Part shown: positions 32,747 to 42,156 of the stretch, piece after piece
Numbering within the stretch: the first letter of the stretch is position 1
How the letters are laid out: every line of letters begins with the position of its first letter
Source: Lachnospiraceae bacterium
GTDB taxonomy: Bacteria; Bacillota; Clostridia; Lachnospirales; Lachnospiraceae
Length of the DNA: 64,000 nucleotides
Direction: 5' to 3'
NCBI GenBank assembly: GCA_029005135.1
Contig: JAQXFO010000085.1
Span: 18,867-82,866, forward strand
The notes under the pieces: model-generated
The model's database searches: none
What the model was told of the DNA's origin: nothing
The model's input: only the letters and a program-made list of their open reading frames with translations
Program-made: the position numbers and the translations under genes

Positions 32747-34387
32747 ATGATCTCAGCCAATAATGTCACCTACAGAGTCGGGAAAAAAGCTCTGTTCGAA
32801 GATGTCAATATCAAGTTTACGGAGGGAAACTGCTACGGCCTGATCGGAGCGAACGGTGCCGGCAAGTCCACCTTCCTGAAGATCCTGTCCGGAAAGCTGG
32901 AGACCACCTCAGGCAGCATCAGCGTCACCCCGGGGGAGCGTATCTCCTTCCTGGAGCAGGATCATTTCAAATATGATGCCTATCCCGTCCTTGATACGGT
33001 TATCATGGGCAATCGCCGCCTGTATGACATTATGAAGGAAAAGGAAGCCATCTACGCCAAAGAGGATTTTACCGATGAGGACGGCGTCAGAGCCGCCGAG
33101 CTGGAAAGCGAGTTCGCCGAGATGAACGGCTGGGAAGCCGAATCCGATGCCGAGGCCCTGCTTAACGGTCTGGGTGTTGAGCCGGAGTGGCATTATGCCA
33201 TGATGTCCACCCTTGACGGCAGCCTCAAGGTCAAGGTCCTGCTGGCTCAGGCCCTGTTCGGCTCTCCCGATATCCTGCTTCTGGACGAACCGACGAACCA
33301 CCTGGATATGAATGCCATCGAATGGCTGGAGGAATTCCTGATCAACTTCCCGAATACGGTCATCGTCGTTTCCCACGACCGTTATTTCCTGAATAAGGTC
33401 TGCACCATGACAGCCGATATTGATTACGGCAAGATCCGTCTCTATGCCGGCAACTACGATTTCTGGTTCGAGTCCAGCCAGCTGCTGGTGCGGCAGATGA
33501 AGGAAGAGAACCGCAAGAAGGAAGAGAAGATCAAGGAACTGAAGGAATTCATTTCCCGCTTTGCCGCCAATGCTTCCAAGTCCAAGCAGGCGACATCCCG
33601 CAAGCGTGCTCTGGAGAAGATAGAGCTGGAACATATGGTGCCCTCCAGCCGCAAGTATCCCTATATTGACTTCCGTCCGGAGCGGGAGATCGGCAACGAT
33701 GTCCTCGAGGTGGAACACATGAGCAAGACCATCGACGGCGAGGTTATTTTCAGGGATCTGAGCTTCCGCCTGAACCGCAATGACAAGGTGGCCTTTGTCG
33801 GCGGCAATGAAAAGGCGAAGACGACTCTTTTCCGCATCCTGTCCGGCGAGATCGAGCCGGATGAGGGCTACTATAAGTGGGGCATCACCACCTCCCAGTG
33901 CTATTTCCCGAAGGATCCGGGCAGCGAATTCGACTCCGACCTGACGATTGCCGAATGGCTGACCCAGTATTCCGAGATTAAGGATGCCACCTATGTCCGC
34001 GGCTTCCTGGGACGCATGCTTTTTGCCGGTGAGGACGGCGTCAAGCGCCTCAGAGTGCTTTCCGGCGGCGAGAAAGTACGCTGCCTGCTGTCGAAGCTGA
34101 TGATCTCCAATGCCAACGTCCTGATGTTGGATGAGCCGACGAATCACCTGGATATGGAGGCTATCACGGCCCTCAACAACGGCCTGATCAAGTTCCCGGG
34201 CGTCCTTCTGTTCTCGACCCGCGATCACCAGATTGTCCAGACGACGGCCAACCGCATCATCGAGTTCCTGCCGGACGGCAGCATCATCGACAAGGTCGGC
34301 ACCTACGACGAGTACCTGGCGGCCGATATGAACGCCGGCAAGCGTATGGTCTATGTGACAAACGAAGACGAGGAAAACGACGACTGA
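32747..34387 (+). CDS. ABC-F family ATPase (YbiT-like)
   Basis: A 546-residue soluble protein with two ABC ATPase domains joined by a charged helical linker (about 245-300), as in ribosome-associated ABC-F proteins. NBD1 has Walker A GANGAGKST, Walker B ILLLDEPTNHLD and VVSHDRYFLN. NBD2 has LSGGEKVRC and LMLDEPTNHLD. Two departures stand out: the NBD1 signature reads LDGSLKVKV (156-159) rather than LSGG, and the NBD2 Walker A is GGNEKAKTT with Ala in place of Gly. Both changes may be typical of this subgroup. ABC-F proteins act on stalled ribosomes or protect against ribosome-targeting drugs; which applies is unknown. Confidence 0.88.
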   Translation: MISANNVTYRVGKKALFEDVNIKFTEGNCYGLIGANGAGKSTFLKILSGKLETTSGSISVTPGERISFLEQDHFKYDAYPVLDTVIMGNRRLYDIMKEKEAIYAKEDFTDEDGVRAAELESEFAEMNGWEAESDAEALLNGLGVEPEWHYAMMSTLDGSLKVKVLLAQALFGSPDILLLDEPTNHLDMNAIEWLEEFLINFPNTVIVVSHDRYFLNKVCTMTADIDYGKIRLYAGNYDFWFESSQLLVRQMKEENRKKEEKIKELKEFISRFAANASKSKQATSRKRALEKIELEHMVPSSRKYPYIDFRPEREIGNDVLEVEHMSKTIDGEVIFRDLSFRLNRNDKVAFVGGNEKAKTTLFRILSGEIEPDEGYYKWGITTSQCYFPKDPGSEFDSDLTIAEWLTQYSEIKDATYVRGFLGRMLFAGEDGVKRLRVLSGGEKVRCLLSKLMISNANVLMLDEPTNHLDMEAITALNNGLIKFPGVLLFSTRDHQIVQTTANRIIEFLPDGSIIDKVGTYDEYLAADMNAGKRMVYVTNEDEENDD

Positions 34388-34428
34388 CGGCCTTTGGTCC
34401 GATGATGTTGGTTTTTTCAAAGAACATG

Positions 34429-34472
34429 GCACCTTTGATAGACAAAAAACTATCAAAGGTGCTATAATTTTT
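34429..34472. promoter_or_regulatory. nifJ promoter embedded in a long perfect dyad
   Basis: GCACCTTTGATAG (34429-34441) and CTATCAAAGGTGC (34450-34462) are exact complements around ACAAAAAA. The dyad contains a -35 TAGACA (34439-34444) and runs up to an extended -10, TGC-TATAAT (34463-34468), with an 18-base spacer. A T run follows the dyad (to 34472), so it may also stop transcripts from the ABC-F gene. Operator and terminator roles are both possible. Confidence 0.7.
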
Positions 34473-34525
34473 CTTAGTCTGGAAAAGTCTGTTTGAGCTT
34501 TTTCAATTAAACAAGGAGGACAATA

Positions 34526-37500
34526 ATGGATAACAGAAAATGGTTAACCATGGATGGTAACGAAGCTGCTGCACATGCTTCCTACGCATTTACAGAAGTC
34601 GCTACTATCTATCCGATCACACCGTCATCTGTCATGCCGGAGCATGTCGATGAATGGGCGACGGCCGGCCGCAAGAATATCTTCGGTCAGGAAGTACAGG
34701 TTACAGAGATGCAGTCAGAAGCCGGTGCTGCCGGCGCGTTCCACGGCTCACTGGCCGCGGGTGCTCTGACAACCACATTCACAGCGTCACAGGGTCTTCT
34801 TCTGATGATCCCGAACATCTACAAGGTGGCCGGCGAACAGCTGCCGGGCGTCTTCGATGTTTCTGCCCGTGCGCTGGCTTCCCACGCCCTGTCAATCTTC
34901 GGTGACCATTCCGATATCTATGCCTGCCGTCAGGCCGGCGCCTGCATGCTCTGCGAATCATCCGTTCAGGAAGTTATGGACCTGACTCCGGTTGCCCATA
35001 TGGCATCTCTGGAAGGCAGCCTTCCGTTCATCAACTTCTTCGATGGTTTCAGAACATCCCACGAGATTCAGAAGATTCGTATCTGGGATTACGCCGATCT
35101 GGATGAGATGGTCAACCACGATGCCATCAAGAGATTCCGTGATCACGCTCTGAACTCCAATCATCCGTGCCAGAGAGGCTCCGCTCAGAACCCGGATATC
35201 TTCTTCCAGGCCCGCGAAGCTTCCAACCCGTCCTACGACGCCATGCCGGAAATTGTCCAGATGTACATGGACAAAGTCAATGCCAAACTCGGCACAGACT
35301 ACAAGCTGTTCAACTACTACGGCGATCCGGAAGCCGAGAGCGTTATCATTGCCATGGGCTCCGTCTGCGAGACCATCGACGAGACGATCGATTACCTGCG
35401 TGAAAAAGAAGGCGCCAAGATCGGTGTCGTCAAGGTTCGCCTGTATCGTCCGTTCTCTGCCAAGGCCCTCATCGATGCCATTCCGAAGACAGCCAAGGTT
35501 ATCAATGTCCTCGACCGCACCAAAGAACCGGGCGCCGAAGGCGAACCGCTGTTCCTGGATGTGGTTGCCGCTCTGCAGGATTCCGGCCTGAAGGCCAGGA
35601 TCAACGGCGGCCGCTACGGTCTCGGCTCCAAGGATACCACACCGGGCCAGATCGCTGCTGTTTTTGCCAATGTTGACAAGAAGCATTTCACCATCGGCAT
35701 CAACGATGATGTGACCAACCTGTCCCTGACACCGGTCAAGCTTCCGATTACCACACCGGAAGGCACTACCAACTGCAAGTTCTGGGGTCTGGGTGCTGAC
35801 GGTACAGTCGGTGCCAACAAGAACTCCATCAAGATCATCGGCGACAACACCGATATGTATGCTCAGGCATACTTCGATTACGACTCCAAGAAGTCCGGCG
35901 GCGTCACCATGAGCCACCTGCGTTTCGGCAAGAAGCCGATCAAGTCCACCTACCTGATCAGCGAAGCCGACTTCGTGGCCTGCCACAATCCGGCTTATGT
36001 CCGCAAGTACAACATGGTTCAGGAACTGAAGGACGGCGGTACATTCCTGCTTAACTGCCCGTGGTCCGATGAAGAACTTGAACAGCATCTGCCGGGCCAG
36101 GTCAAGAAATACATTGCCGACCACAACATCAAGTTCTATGTCATCGACGGCGTTAAGATCGGTATTGCTGTCGGCATGGGCCCGACACGTATCAACACGA
36201 TCCTGCAGTCCGCTTTCTTCGAACTGACCCAGATCATCCCGTCCGATAAGGCCAACGAACTCATGAAGGCTGCCGCCAAGGCTACCTACGGCCGCAAGGG
36301 TGATGACGTCGTCAAGAAGAACTGGGATGCCATCGATGCCGGTGCCAAGGAGATCCGCGAGGTCAAGGTTCCGGAATCCTGGAGCAGCTGTGCCGATGAA
36401 GGTCTTGATTTCAAGAAGGCCGAAGGCAAGAGACAGGACGTTGTCGATTTCGTCAACAACATCCAGACAGCCGTTTCCGCTCAGGAAGGCAAGAACCTGC
36501 CGGTTTCCGCCTTTAAGGACTATGTCGACGGTTCCACACCGTCCGGTGCTTCCGCCTTCGAAAAGCGCGGTATCGCCGTCAATGTTCCGCAGTGGGATCC
36601 GGAAAAATGTATCCAGTGCGAGAGATGTTCTTTCGTCTGTCCGCATGCGGTTATCCGTCCCTTCGCTCTGACAGAAGAAGAAGCTGCCGCCGCTCCGGAA
36701 GGCACACAGACTCTGCCGCTGATCGGCATGCCGAACTACAAGTTCACCATCGCTATTTCGGCTTATGACTGTACAGGCTGCGGCTCCTGCGCCAACGTCT
36801 GCCCGGGCAAGAAGGGTGAGAAGGCTCTGACCATGGTCAATGCCGCTGAAGCCAGCGCAGCCTCTCAGACAACCTTCAACTATATGGTCGAACTTCCGGT
36901 CAAGGAAGATGTCGTGGCCAAATATGGCGTTGCCACCGTTAAGGGCAGCCAGTTCAGACAGCCGCTGCTTGAGTTCTCAGGCGCCTGCGCCGGCTGTGGT
37001 GAGACACCGTACGCCAAGCTGATCACACAGCTGTTCGGTGACCACATGATGATCGCCAACGCCACAGGCTGCTCCTCCATCTGGGGCAACAGCTCACCGT
37101 CCACACCGTATACCGTCAACGCCGAAGGCAAGGGCCCGGCCTGGGATAACTCCCTGTTTGAGGATGCTGCCGAATTCGGTTACGGTATGCTTCTTGCCAC
37201 AAGAGCTATCCGTGACGGTCTGAAGAAGAAAGTCGAAGCTGTCGCCGAGAAGGCCGACGGTGCCCTGAAGGAAGCTGCCGACAAGTATCTCGAGACATTT
37301 GACTGCGGTGCCGCCAACGGTGCTGCCACGGATGCCCTTGTTGCCGAACTTGAGAAGTGCGGCTGTGACGCCTCCAAGGAGCTGCTGGCCAGCAAGGATT
37401 ACCTGAACAAGAAGTCTCAGTGGATCTTCGGTGGTGACGGCTGGGCTTACGATATCGGTTACGGCGGTGTCGACCACGTCCTGGCCTCCGGCAAAGACAT

Positions 37501-38080
37501 CAATATCATGGTCTTTGATACTGAAGTTTATTCCAATACAGGCGGCCAGTCCTCCAAGGCGACACCGACAGGTGCTGTGGCTCAGTTCGCCGCCGCCGGT
37601 AAGGAAACCAAGAAGAAAGACCTGGCCGGTATGGCTATGACCTACGGCTATGTCTATGTGGCTCAGATCGCCATCGGCGCTGACTACAATCAGGCTGTCA
37701 AGGCTATTGCCGAAGCCGAAGCTTATCCGGGTCCGTCCCTGGTCATCGCTTATGCTCCGTGTATCAACCACGGTATCAAGAAGGGCATGGGCAAGTCCAT
37801 CACAGAAGAAGAACTGGCTGTCAAGTCCGGCTACTGGTTCAACTTCCGCTACAACCCGGCTCTGGCTGCCGCCGGCAAGGATGCCTTCATCCTTGACTCC
37901 AAGGCTCCGACAGCCGATTACAAGGAATTCATCAACGGCGAAGTTCGTTACAACTCCCTGATGAGAGCCAACCCGGCCCGTGCCGAGAAGCTCTTCAACA
38001 AGGCTGTCGGCGAATCCGAAGCCAAGTGGGCTTACCTGAACAAGCTGATCGAGCTCTACAAAGCCGACAAGGCCGAGTAA
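34526..38080 (+). CDS. nifJ: Pyruvate:ferredoxin (flavodoxin) oxidoreductase
   Basis: This homodimeric iron-sulfur enzyme turns pyruvate and CoA into acetyl-CoA, CO2 and reduced ferredoxin, the central fermentative step. The 1184-residue chain shows all domains: pyruvate-binding domain I (YPITPSSVMPEHVDEWA), domain II, the gamma domain, a ferredoxin domain with CIQCERCSFVCP and CTGCGSCANVCP, and the thiamine pyrophosphate domain with the proximal cluster cysteines (CAGCGETPY) and GDGWAYDIGYGG. Codon use is strongly biased, fitting high expression. AAGGAGG precedes the start, and it has its own strong promoter and terminator. The symbol follows common usage; a link to nitrogen fixation is not implied. 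Confidence 0.98.
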   Translation: MDNRKWLTMDGNEAAAHASYAFTEVATIYPITPSSVMPEHVDEWATAGRKNIFGQEVQVTEMQSEAGAAGAFHGSLAAGALTTTFTASQGLLLMIPNIYKVAGEQLPGVFDVSARALASHALSIFGDHSDIYACRQAGACMLCESSVQEVMDLTPVAHMASLEGSLPFINFFDGFRTSHEIQKIRIWDYADLDEMVNHDAIKRFRDHALNSNHPCQRGSAQNPDIFFQAREASNPSYDAMPEIVQMYMDKVNAKLGTDYKLFNYYGDPEAESVIIAMGSVCETIDETIDYLREKEGAKIGVVKVRLYRPFSAKALIDAIPKTAKVINVLDRTKEPGAEGEPLFLDVVAALQDSGLKARINGGRYGLGSKDTTPGQIAAVFANVDKKHFTIGINDDVTNLSLTPVKLPITTPEGTTNCKFWGLGADGTVGANKNSIKIIGDNTDMYAQAYFDYDSKKSGGVTMSHLRFGKKPIKSTYLISEADFVACHNPAYVRKYNMVQELKDGGTFLLNCPWSDEELEQHLPGQVKKYIADHNIKFYVIDGVKIGIAVGMGPTRINTILQSAFFELTQIIPSDKANELMKAAAKATYGRKGDDVVKKNWDAIDAGAKEIREVKVPESWSSCADEGLDFKKAEGKRQDVVDFVNNIQTAVSAQEGKNLPVSAFKDYVDGSTPSGASAFEKRGIAVNVPQWDPEKCIQCERCSFVCPHAVIRPFALTEEEAAAAPEGTQTLPLIGMPNYKFTIAISAYDCTGCGSCANVCPGKKGEKALTMVNAAEASAASQTTFNYMVELPVKEDVVAKYGVATVKGSQFRQPLLEFSGACAGCGETPYAKLITQLFGDHMMIANATGCSSIWGNSSPSTPYTVNAEGKGPAWDNSLFEDAAEFGYGMLLATRAIRDGLKKKVEAVAEKADGALKEAADKYLETFDCGAANGAATDALVAELEKCGCDASKELLASKDYLNKKSQWIFGGDGWAYDIGYGGVDHVLASGKDINIMVFDTEVYSNTGGQSSKATPTGAVAQFAAAGKETKKKDLAGMAMTYGYVYVAQIAIGADYNQAVKAIAEAEAYPGPSLVIAYAPCINHGIKKGMGKSITEEELAVKSGYWFNFRYNPALAAAGKDAFILDSKAPTADYKEFINGEVRYNSLMRANPARAEKLFNKAVGESEAKWAYLNKLIELYKADKAE

Positions 38081-38114
38081 TATCGACAGACGTTTTTAAG
38101 ACGCCTCATACCGA

Positions 38115-38147
38115 CCTGCCGCACGTTTATCGTGCGGCAGGTTTTTT
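38115..38147 (+). terminator. Terminator of nifJ
   Basis: CCTGCCGCACG (38115-38125) and CGTGCGGCAGG (38131-38141) pair perfectly around TTTAT, followed by six T residues. Confidence 0.95.
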
Positions 38148-38148
38148 A

Positions 38149-38177
38149 ATGTCAGGGAACCGTAAATGTGTTATGAT
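38149..38177 (+). promoter_or_regulatory. Promoter of the M16C protease gene
   Basis: ATGTCA (38149-38154), 17-base spacer, extended -10 TGT-TATGAT (38172-38177). It starts directly after the nifJ terminator. Confidence 0.6.
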
Positions 38178-38210
38178 AATTCCAAATGGTTATCAGTCAA
38201 AGGAGTCATT

Positions 38211-41168
38211 ATGGAGATCAATACCCGGGAAGCCGTCAGCCGTCTTAGTGCCTACGCCGTGGAGTGCGCGAAGGAACTGCCCGATATTCATGCCGACGGT
38301 ATCCTTCTTCGACACAAAAAAAGCGGGGCCCGCGTCCTTTTGCTGCCCTGTGACGATACGAACCGCGTCTTCAACATCGCTTTCAGAACACCGCCGGAGG
38401 ATTCCACCGGTGTGGCTCACATCATCGAGCACACGGTTCTGTGCGGTTCCGAAAAATATCCGCTCAAGGATCCCTTCGTGGAATTGGCCAAGGGATCCCT
38501 CAACACCTTCCTCAATGCGATGACATTTCCGGATAAAACCATGTATCCGGTCGCGTCCACCAATCTGAGGGACTTCCACAACCTGGTCGATGTCTATCTT
38601 GATGCGGTGTTCCATCCGAACATTTACCGCGAAGAAAAGCTGTTCCGCCAGGAGGGCTGGCATTACCATCTGGAAAAGGAAGAGGACCCGCTGACCTATA
38701 ACGGCGTCGTTTACAACGAGATGAAAGGTGTCTATTCCTCGCCTGATGATCTGCTTGAGCGTCAGAATATGAACGCCCTTTTCCCGGATACGGCCTACGG
38801 CGTCGAATCCGGCGGCGATCCGGCGGCGATACCGAAGCTGACCTATGAGGCTTTTCTGAATTTCCACCGCCGTTACTATCATCCCTCCAACAGCTATATC
38901 TATCTCTACGGCGATCTGGATATGGCGAAGATGCTGACCTGGATCGACGAAGCCTACTTAAGCCGCTATGAGGCGGCGGGGATCGATTCGGCGATCCGTC
39001 TGCAGAAGCCCTTCGACGGCCTGCGCCGGGTGGAATCCGTCTATCCGGTGTCGGACAGCGAATCACTGGAGAATAATACCTACCTGGCCCTGAGCAAGGT
39101 TGTCAGTGATCCCTTTGACGCGAAGGAAAGCCTGGCTATGGAGATACTGGATTATGCGCTTTTCTCCGCCAACGGCGCGCCGGTCAAGGAAGCCCTGCTG
39201 AAGGCGGGCATCGGTCAGGATATCGACGGCGCTTTCAACGACGGCATTCGTCAGCCCTATTACACGATCACGGCCAAGGGGGCCAATGCTGAAGACAGCG
39301 AGCGTTTCCTGTCGGTGATCGAAGAGGAACTTAAGCGGGTCGCAGACAACGGCATCGAGCGCAAGTCTCTGCTGGCCGGCATCAATTCTCTGGAATTCAG
39401 TTACCGGGAAGCCGATTTCTCTTCCTATCCGAAGGGGCTGATGTACGGCATCGATGCCTTTGATACCTGGCTTTACGACGACGGGCGTCCCTTCGATGCC
39501 TTCTGTCAGCTGGCGGTGTTCCGCGAACTGAGAGAAGAGGCCTCACGTCCCTTTACGAACGGCGAAAAGGGCTATTTCGAAAAGCTGGTGGAGGAGCGTT
39601 TCCTGAATAACGCCTACGGCGCGCTGGTGGTGATGAAACCGCAGAAAAAGCTGGCTCAGAAGCGGGAAAAGCAGCTCAACGACAAGCTCAGAAAGCGCAA
39701 GGAGGCCATGACGCCGGAAGAGATCCGTGCCCTGGTCGAGGAAACGCAGAGCCTGATCCGTTTCCAGCAGACCGAGGACAGTCCCGAGAATCTGAAGAAG
39801 CTGCCGATGCTCAAGCGGCGGGATCTGAGGGAAAAGGCACCCCACTACTCGAACCATAACCGCCGTATCGGCGATGTGCCGGTGATCTTTCACCGGACGG
39901 TGACCAACGGCATCGGCTATCTGACACTCCTCTTTGACGCCGGTGAGGTGACGGAGCCCTGGCTGCCCTGTCTGGGCCTTCTGCCGCTGGTTATGGGCCG
40001 CGTCAATACGGCTTCTTATACCTACAATGATCTGGACAATGAGATCGGTATCCACACCGGCGGCATTTCGGCCGGTCTGTCGCTCTATGACGATCCCGAT
40101 AACGCCGAGGGCTACCGGGCTTATTTCCATATCCGTATGAAGGCTGTCTACGGGCAGCTGGCCAAGGGCCTGGAGCTGATCCGGGAGATTCTGATGAGCT
40201 CGGATTTCACGGATACGACGCGTCTTCGGGAGATCCTGATGGAGAATAAGCTGCAGCTTCAGGTGGCCCTGCAGCAGAGTGGACATACCGCCGCTTCGAC
40301 CCGGGCCTGTGCCTGCTTTTCATCAGAAGCGGCTTTCCGCGATATGACGGGCGGTATCGGCTTCTATAAGGCCCTCGGCCGCCTGGAAAAAGAATTTGAC
40401 GAAAGACCGGAGATGCTGTCGAGACGCCTGCGGATGCTTCAGGATATCCTGATCACCCGGTCCAACCTGCTGGTCTCCTATACGGCCGAGGGCGAAGGCT
40501 ATGACCGTCTGACCGGGGATCTGCCGGCTCTGCTTAAGTCTCTGCCGGCGGGACTTCCCCTGGAAAAACGTCATATCCTGCCGCCGTACGGCAGCCGCCG
40601 CGAGGCCTTTGTGACATCCGGCCAGGTGCAGTTTGCCGCCCAGGCGGGCTGCTTCCGGGAGGCGGGCAGCTATAACGGCCATATGCTCGTGCTGCGTCAT
40701 ATGCTGAATTACGATTATCTGTGGCAGAACATCCGTGTGACCGGCGGTGCCTACGGCTGCGGGGCAGCTTTTACGCGCAAGGGCGCCATGACGCTGCGGA
40801 CCTACCGCGATCCGAATCTGAAACGTTCCTACGACGTCTTTGCCGCGCTGCCGGCATTTCTGGAGACTTTTGACGCCGATGAGGAAACGCTGACAAAATA
40901 TATCATCGGCACCGTCGGTGCCGTGGACACGCCGAAGACCGCTTCGATGTATGACGCGGCCTGCATGACGGCTTATATGAACGGTCTGACGATGGAAAAG
41001 CGTCAGCAGAACAGGACGGAGATGCTGAACACCACCGCGGCGGATATCCGGGCGCTGGCAGCACCGGTCCGGGAGGCCCTGGCGATGAACTGCCTGTGCG
41101 TCATCGGTTCCGCCGGCCGCATCGAGGAAGATAAATCCCTGTTTGAGCATGTGGAAGATCTGATCTGA
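38211..41168 (+). CDS. M16C (PreP/Cym1-like) zinc metalloprotease
   Basis: A 985-residue cytoplasmic protease of the insulinase superfamily. The inverted zinc motif HIIEH gives His70, Glu73 and His74, and conserved surroundings read LCGSEKYPLKDPF, FLNAMTFPDKTMYPVAS and DVYLDAVFHP. The chain comprises four homologous domains forming a closing chamber, with the middle M16C linker helices around RKRKEAMTPEEIRALV. Such enzymes degrade unfolded peptides up to about 65 residues. The ATG at 38211 is chosen because AAAGGAG lies at proper distance. Length matches the PreP-like group. It stands after its own promoter and before era. Confidence 0.92.
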   Translation: MEINTREAVSRLSAYAVECAKELPDIHADGILLRHKKSGARVLLLPCDDTNRVFNIAFRTPPEDSTGVAHIIEHTVLCGSEKYPLKDPFVELAKGSLNTFLNAMTFPDKTMYPVASTNLRDFHNLVDVYLDAVFHPNIYREEKLFRQEGWHYHLEKEEDPLTYNGVVYNEMKGVYSSPDDLLERQNMNALFPDTAYGVESGGDPAAIPKLTYEAFLNFHRRYYHPSNSYIYLYGDLDMAKMLTWIDEAYLSRYEAAGIDSAIRLQKPFDGLRRVESVYPVSDSESLENNTYLALSKVVSDPFDAKESLAMEILDYALFSANGAPVKEALLKAGIGQDIDGAFNDGIRQPYYTITAKGANAEDSERFLSVIEEELKRVADNGIERKSLLAGINSLEFSYREADFSSYPKGLMYGIDAFDTWLYDDGRPFDAFCQLAVFRELREEASRPFTNGEKGYFEKLVEERFLNNAYGALVVMKPQKKLAQKREKQLNDKLRKRKEAMTPEEIRALVEETQSLIRFQQTEDSPENLKKLPMLKRRDLREKAPHYSNHNRRIGDVPVIFHRTVTNGIGYLTLLFDAGEVTEPWLPCLGLLPLVMGRVNTASYTYNDLDNEIGIHTGGISAGLSLYDDPDNAEGYRAYFHIRMKAVYGQLAKGLELIREILMSSDFTDTTRLREILMENKLQLQVALQQSGHTAASTRACACFSSEAAFRDMTGGIGFYKALGRLEKEFDERPEMLSRRLRMLQDILITRSNLLVSYTAEGEGYDRLTGDLPALLKSLPAGLPLEKRHILPPYGSRREAFVTSGQVQFAAQAGCFREAGSYNGHMLVLRHMLNYDYLWQNIRVTGGAYGCGAAFTRKGAMTLRTYRDPNLKRSYDVFAALPAFLETFDADEETLTKYIIGTVGAVDTPKTASMYDAACMTAYMNGLTMEKRQQNRTEMLNTTAADIRALAAPVREALAMNCLCVIGSAGRIEEDKSLFEHVEDLI

Positions 41169-41214
41169 CGCAGTCTTCGGGGCTGACAGGCAGGAAGAAA
41201 ACAGAAGGAGCATT

Positions 41215-42141
41215 ATGGACAATCACAACAGCGGAACAGACAGACACAACAAAGCCGGTTTTGCGGCTATCATCGGCCGCCCGAATGTCGGCAAATCCAC
41301 GCTGATGAATACGATCATCGGCCAGAAGATCGCCATCACCAGTTCCCGCCCGCAGACGACGCGGGACCAGATCCGGACGGTCTACACCGATGAGAACGGC
41401 CAGATCGTTTTTCTGGATACGCCGGGCATGATCCGTGAGACGCGGAACAAGCTGGGACGGTACATGCGCCGTGTGTCGACGGGTACCCTGGGGGATGCGG
41501 ATGTCATCGTCTATCTTGTGGAGCCTTCGGCCTATATCGGTGCCGGCGATGAAGAACTGATCGAGATGATCCGCCAGTCGGGAAGGCCGGTGATCCTGGT
41601 GATCAACAAGGTTGATACGGTGAAGAAGGATGCCCTTCTCCCGGTTATCGATGCCTACCGCCGCCGGATGGATTTTCAGGAGATCGTGCCGGTGTCGGCG
41701 CTGGAGAAAACGGGAATTGAAGACCTGACGGCCTGCGTTTTCCGTTATCTCCCCGAGGGACCGAATTTCTATGATGAGGACACGGTGACTGATCAGACGA
41801 TGCGCGCCATCGCCGCCGAGATCATCCGGGAGAAGGCACTGATGCTGCTCAGTGAGGAGGTTCCCCACGGCATCGCCGTCGTGATCGACGTGATGAAGGA
41901 GCGCACCGACAAGCCCATCACCGATATCGAGGCGTCGATCATCTGCGAAAAGGACAGTCACAAGGGCATCATTATCGGCCGGGGCGGCAGTATGCTTAAG
42001 AAGATCGGCGCCGCCGCCCGCTATGAGATCGAGGAAATGATAGAGGGCCGCGTTTTCCTGAAGCTTTTCGTGAAGGTACGGCCCAACTGGCGGGATTCCG
42101 ATACGCAGCTGAAAAACTTCGGTTATCATGACAAGCACTGA
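41215..42141 (+). CDS. era: GTPase Era
   Basis: Era binds the 3' end of 16S rRNA and checks 30S assembly. The 308-residue protein has the P-loop GRPNVGKST, switch/G3 DTPGM, G4 NKVD and G5 VSALEKTG, then a C-terminal KH RNA-binding domain (ICEKDSHKGIIIGRGGSMLKKIG). It ends at the usual length. GAAGGAG precedes the start. It sits directly upstream of recO, an order conserved in many Firmicutes. Confidence 0.97.
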   Translation: MDNHNSGTDRHNKAGFAAIIGRPNVGKSTLMNTIIGQKIAITSSRPQTTRDQIRTVYTDENGQIVFLDTPGMIRETRNKLGRYMRRVSTGTLGDADVIVYLVEPSAYIGAGDEELIEMIRQSGRPVILVINKVDTVKKDALLPVIDAYRRRMDFQEIVPVSALEKTGIEDLTACVFRYLPEGPNFYDEDTVTDQTMRAIAAEIIREKALMLLSEEVPHGIAVVIDVMKERTDKPITDIEASIICEKDSHKGIIIGRGGSMLKKIGAAARYEIEEMIEGRVFLKLFVKVRPNWRDSDTQLKNFGYHDKH

Positions 42142-42156
42142 CGGCAGCGGGACCTT

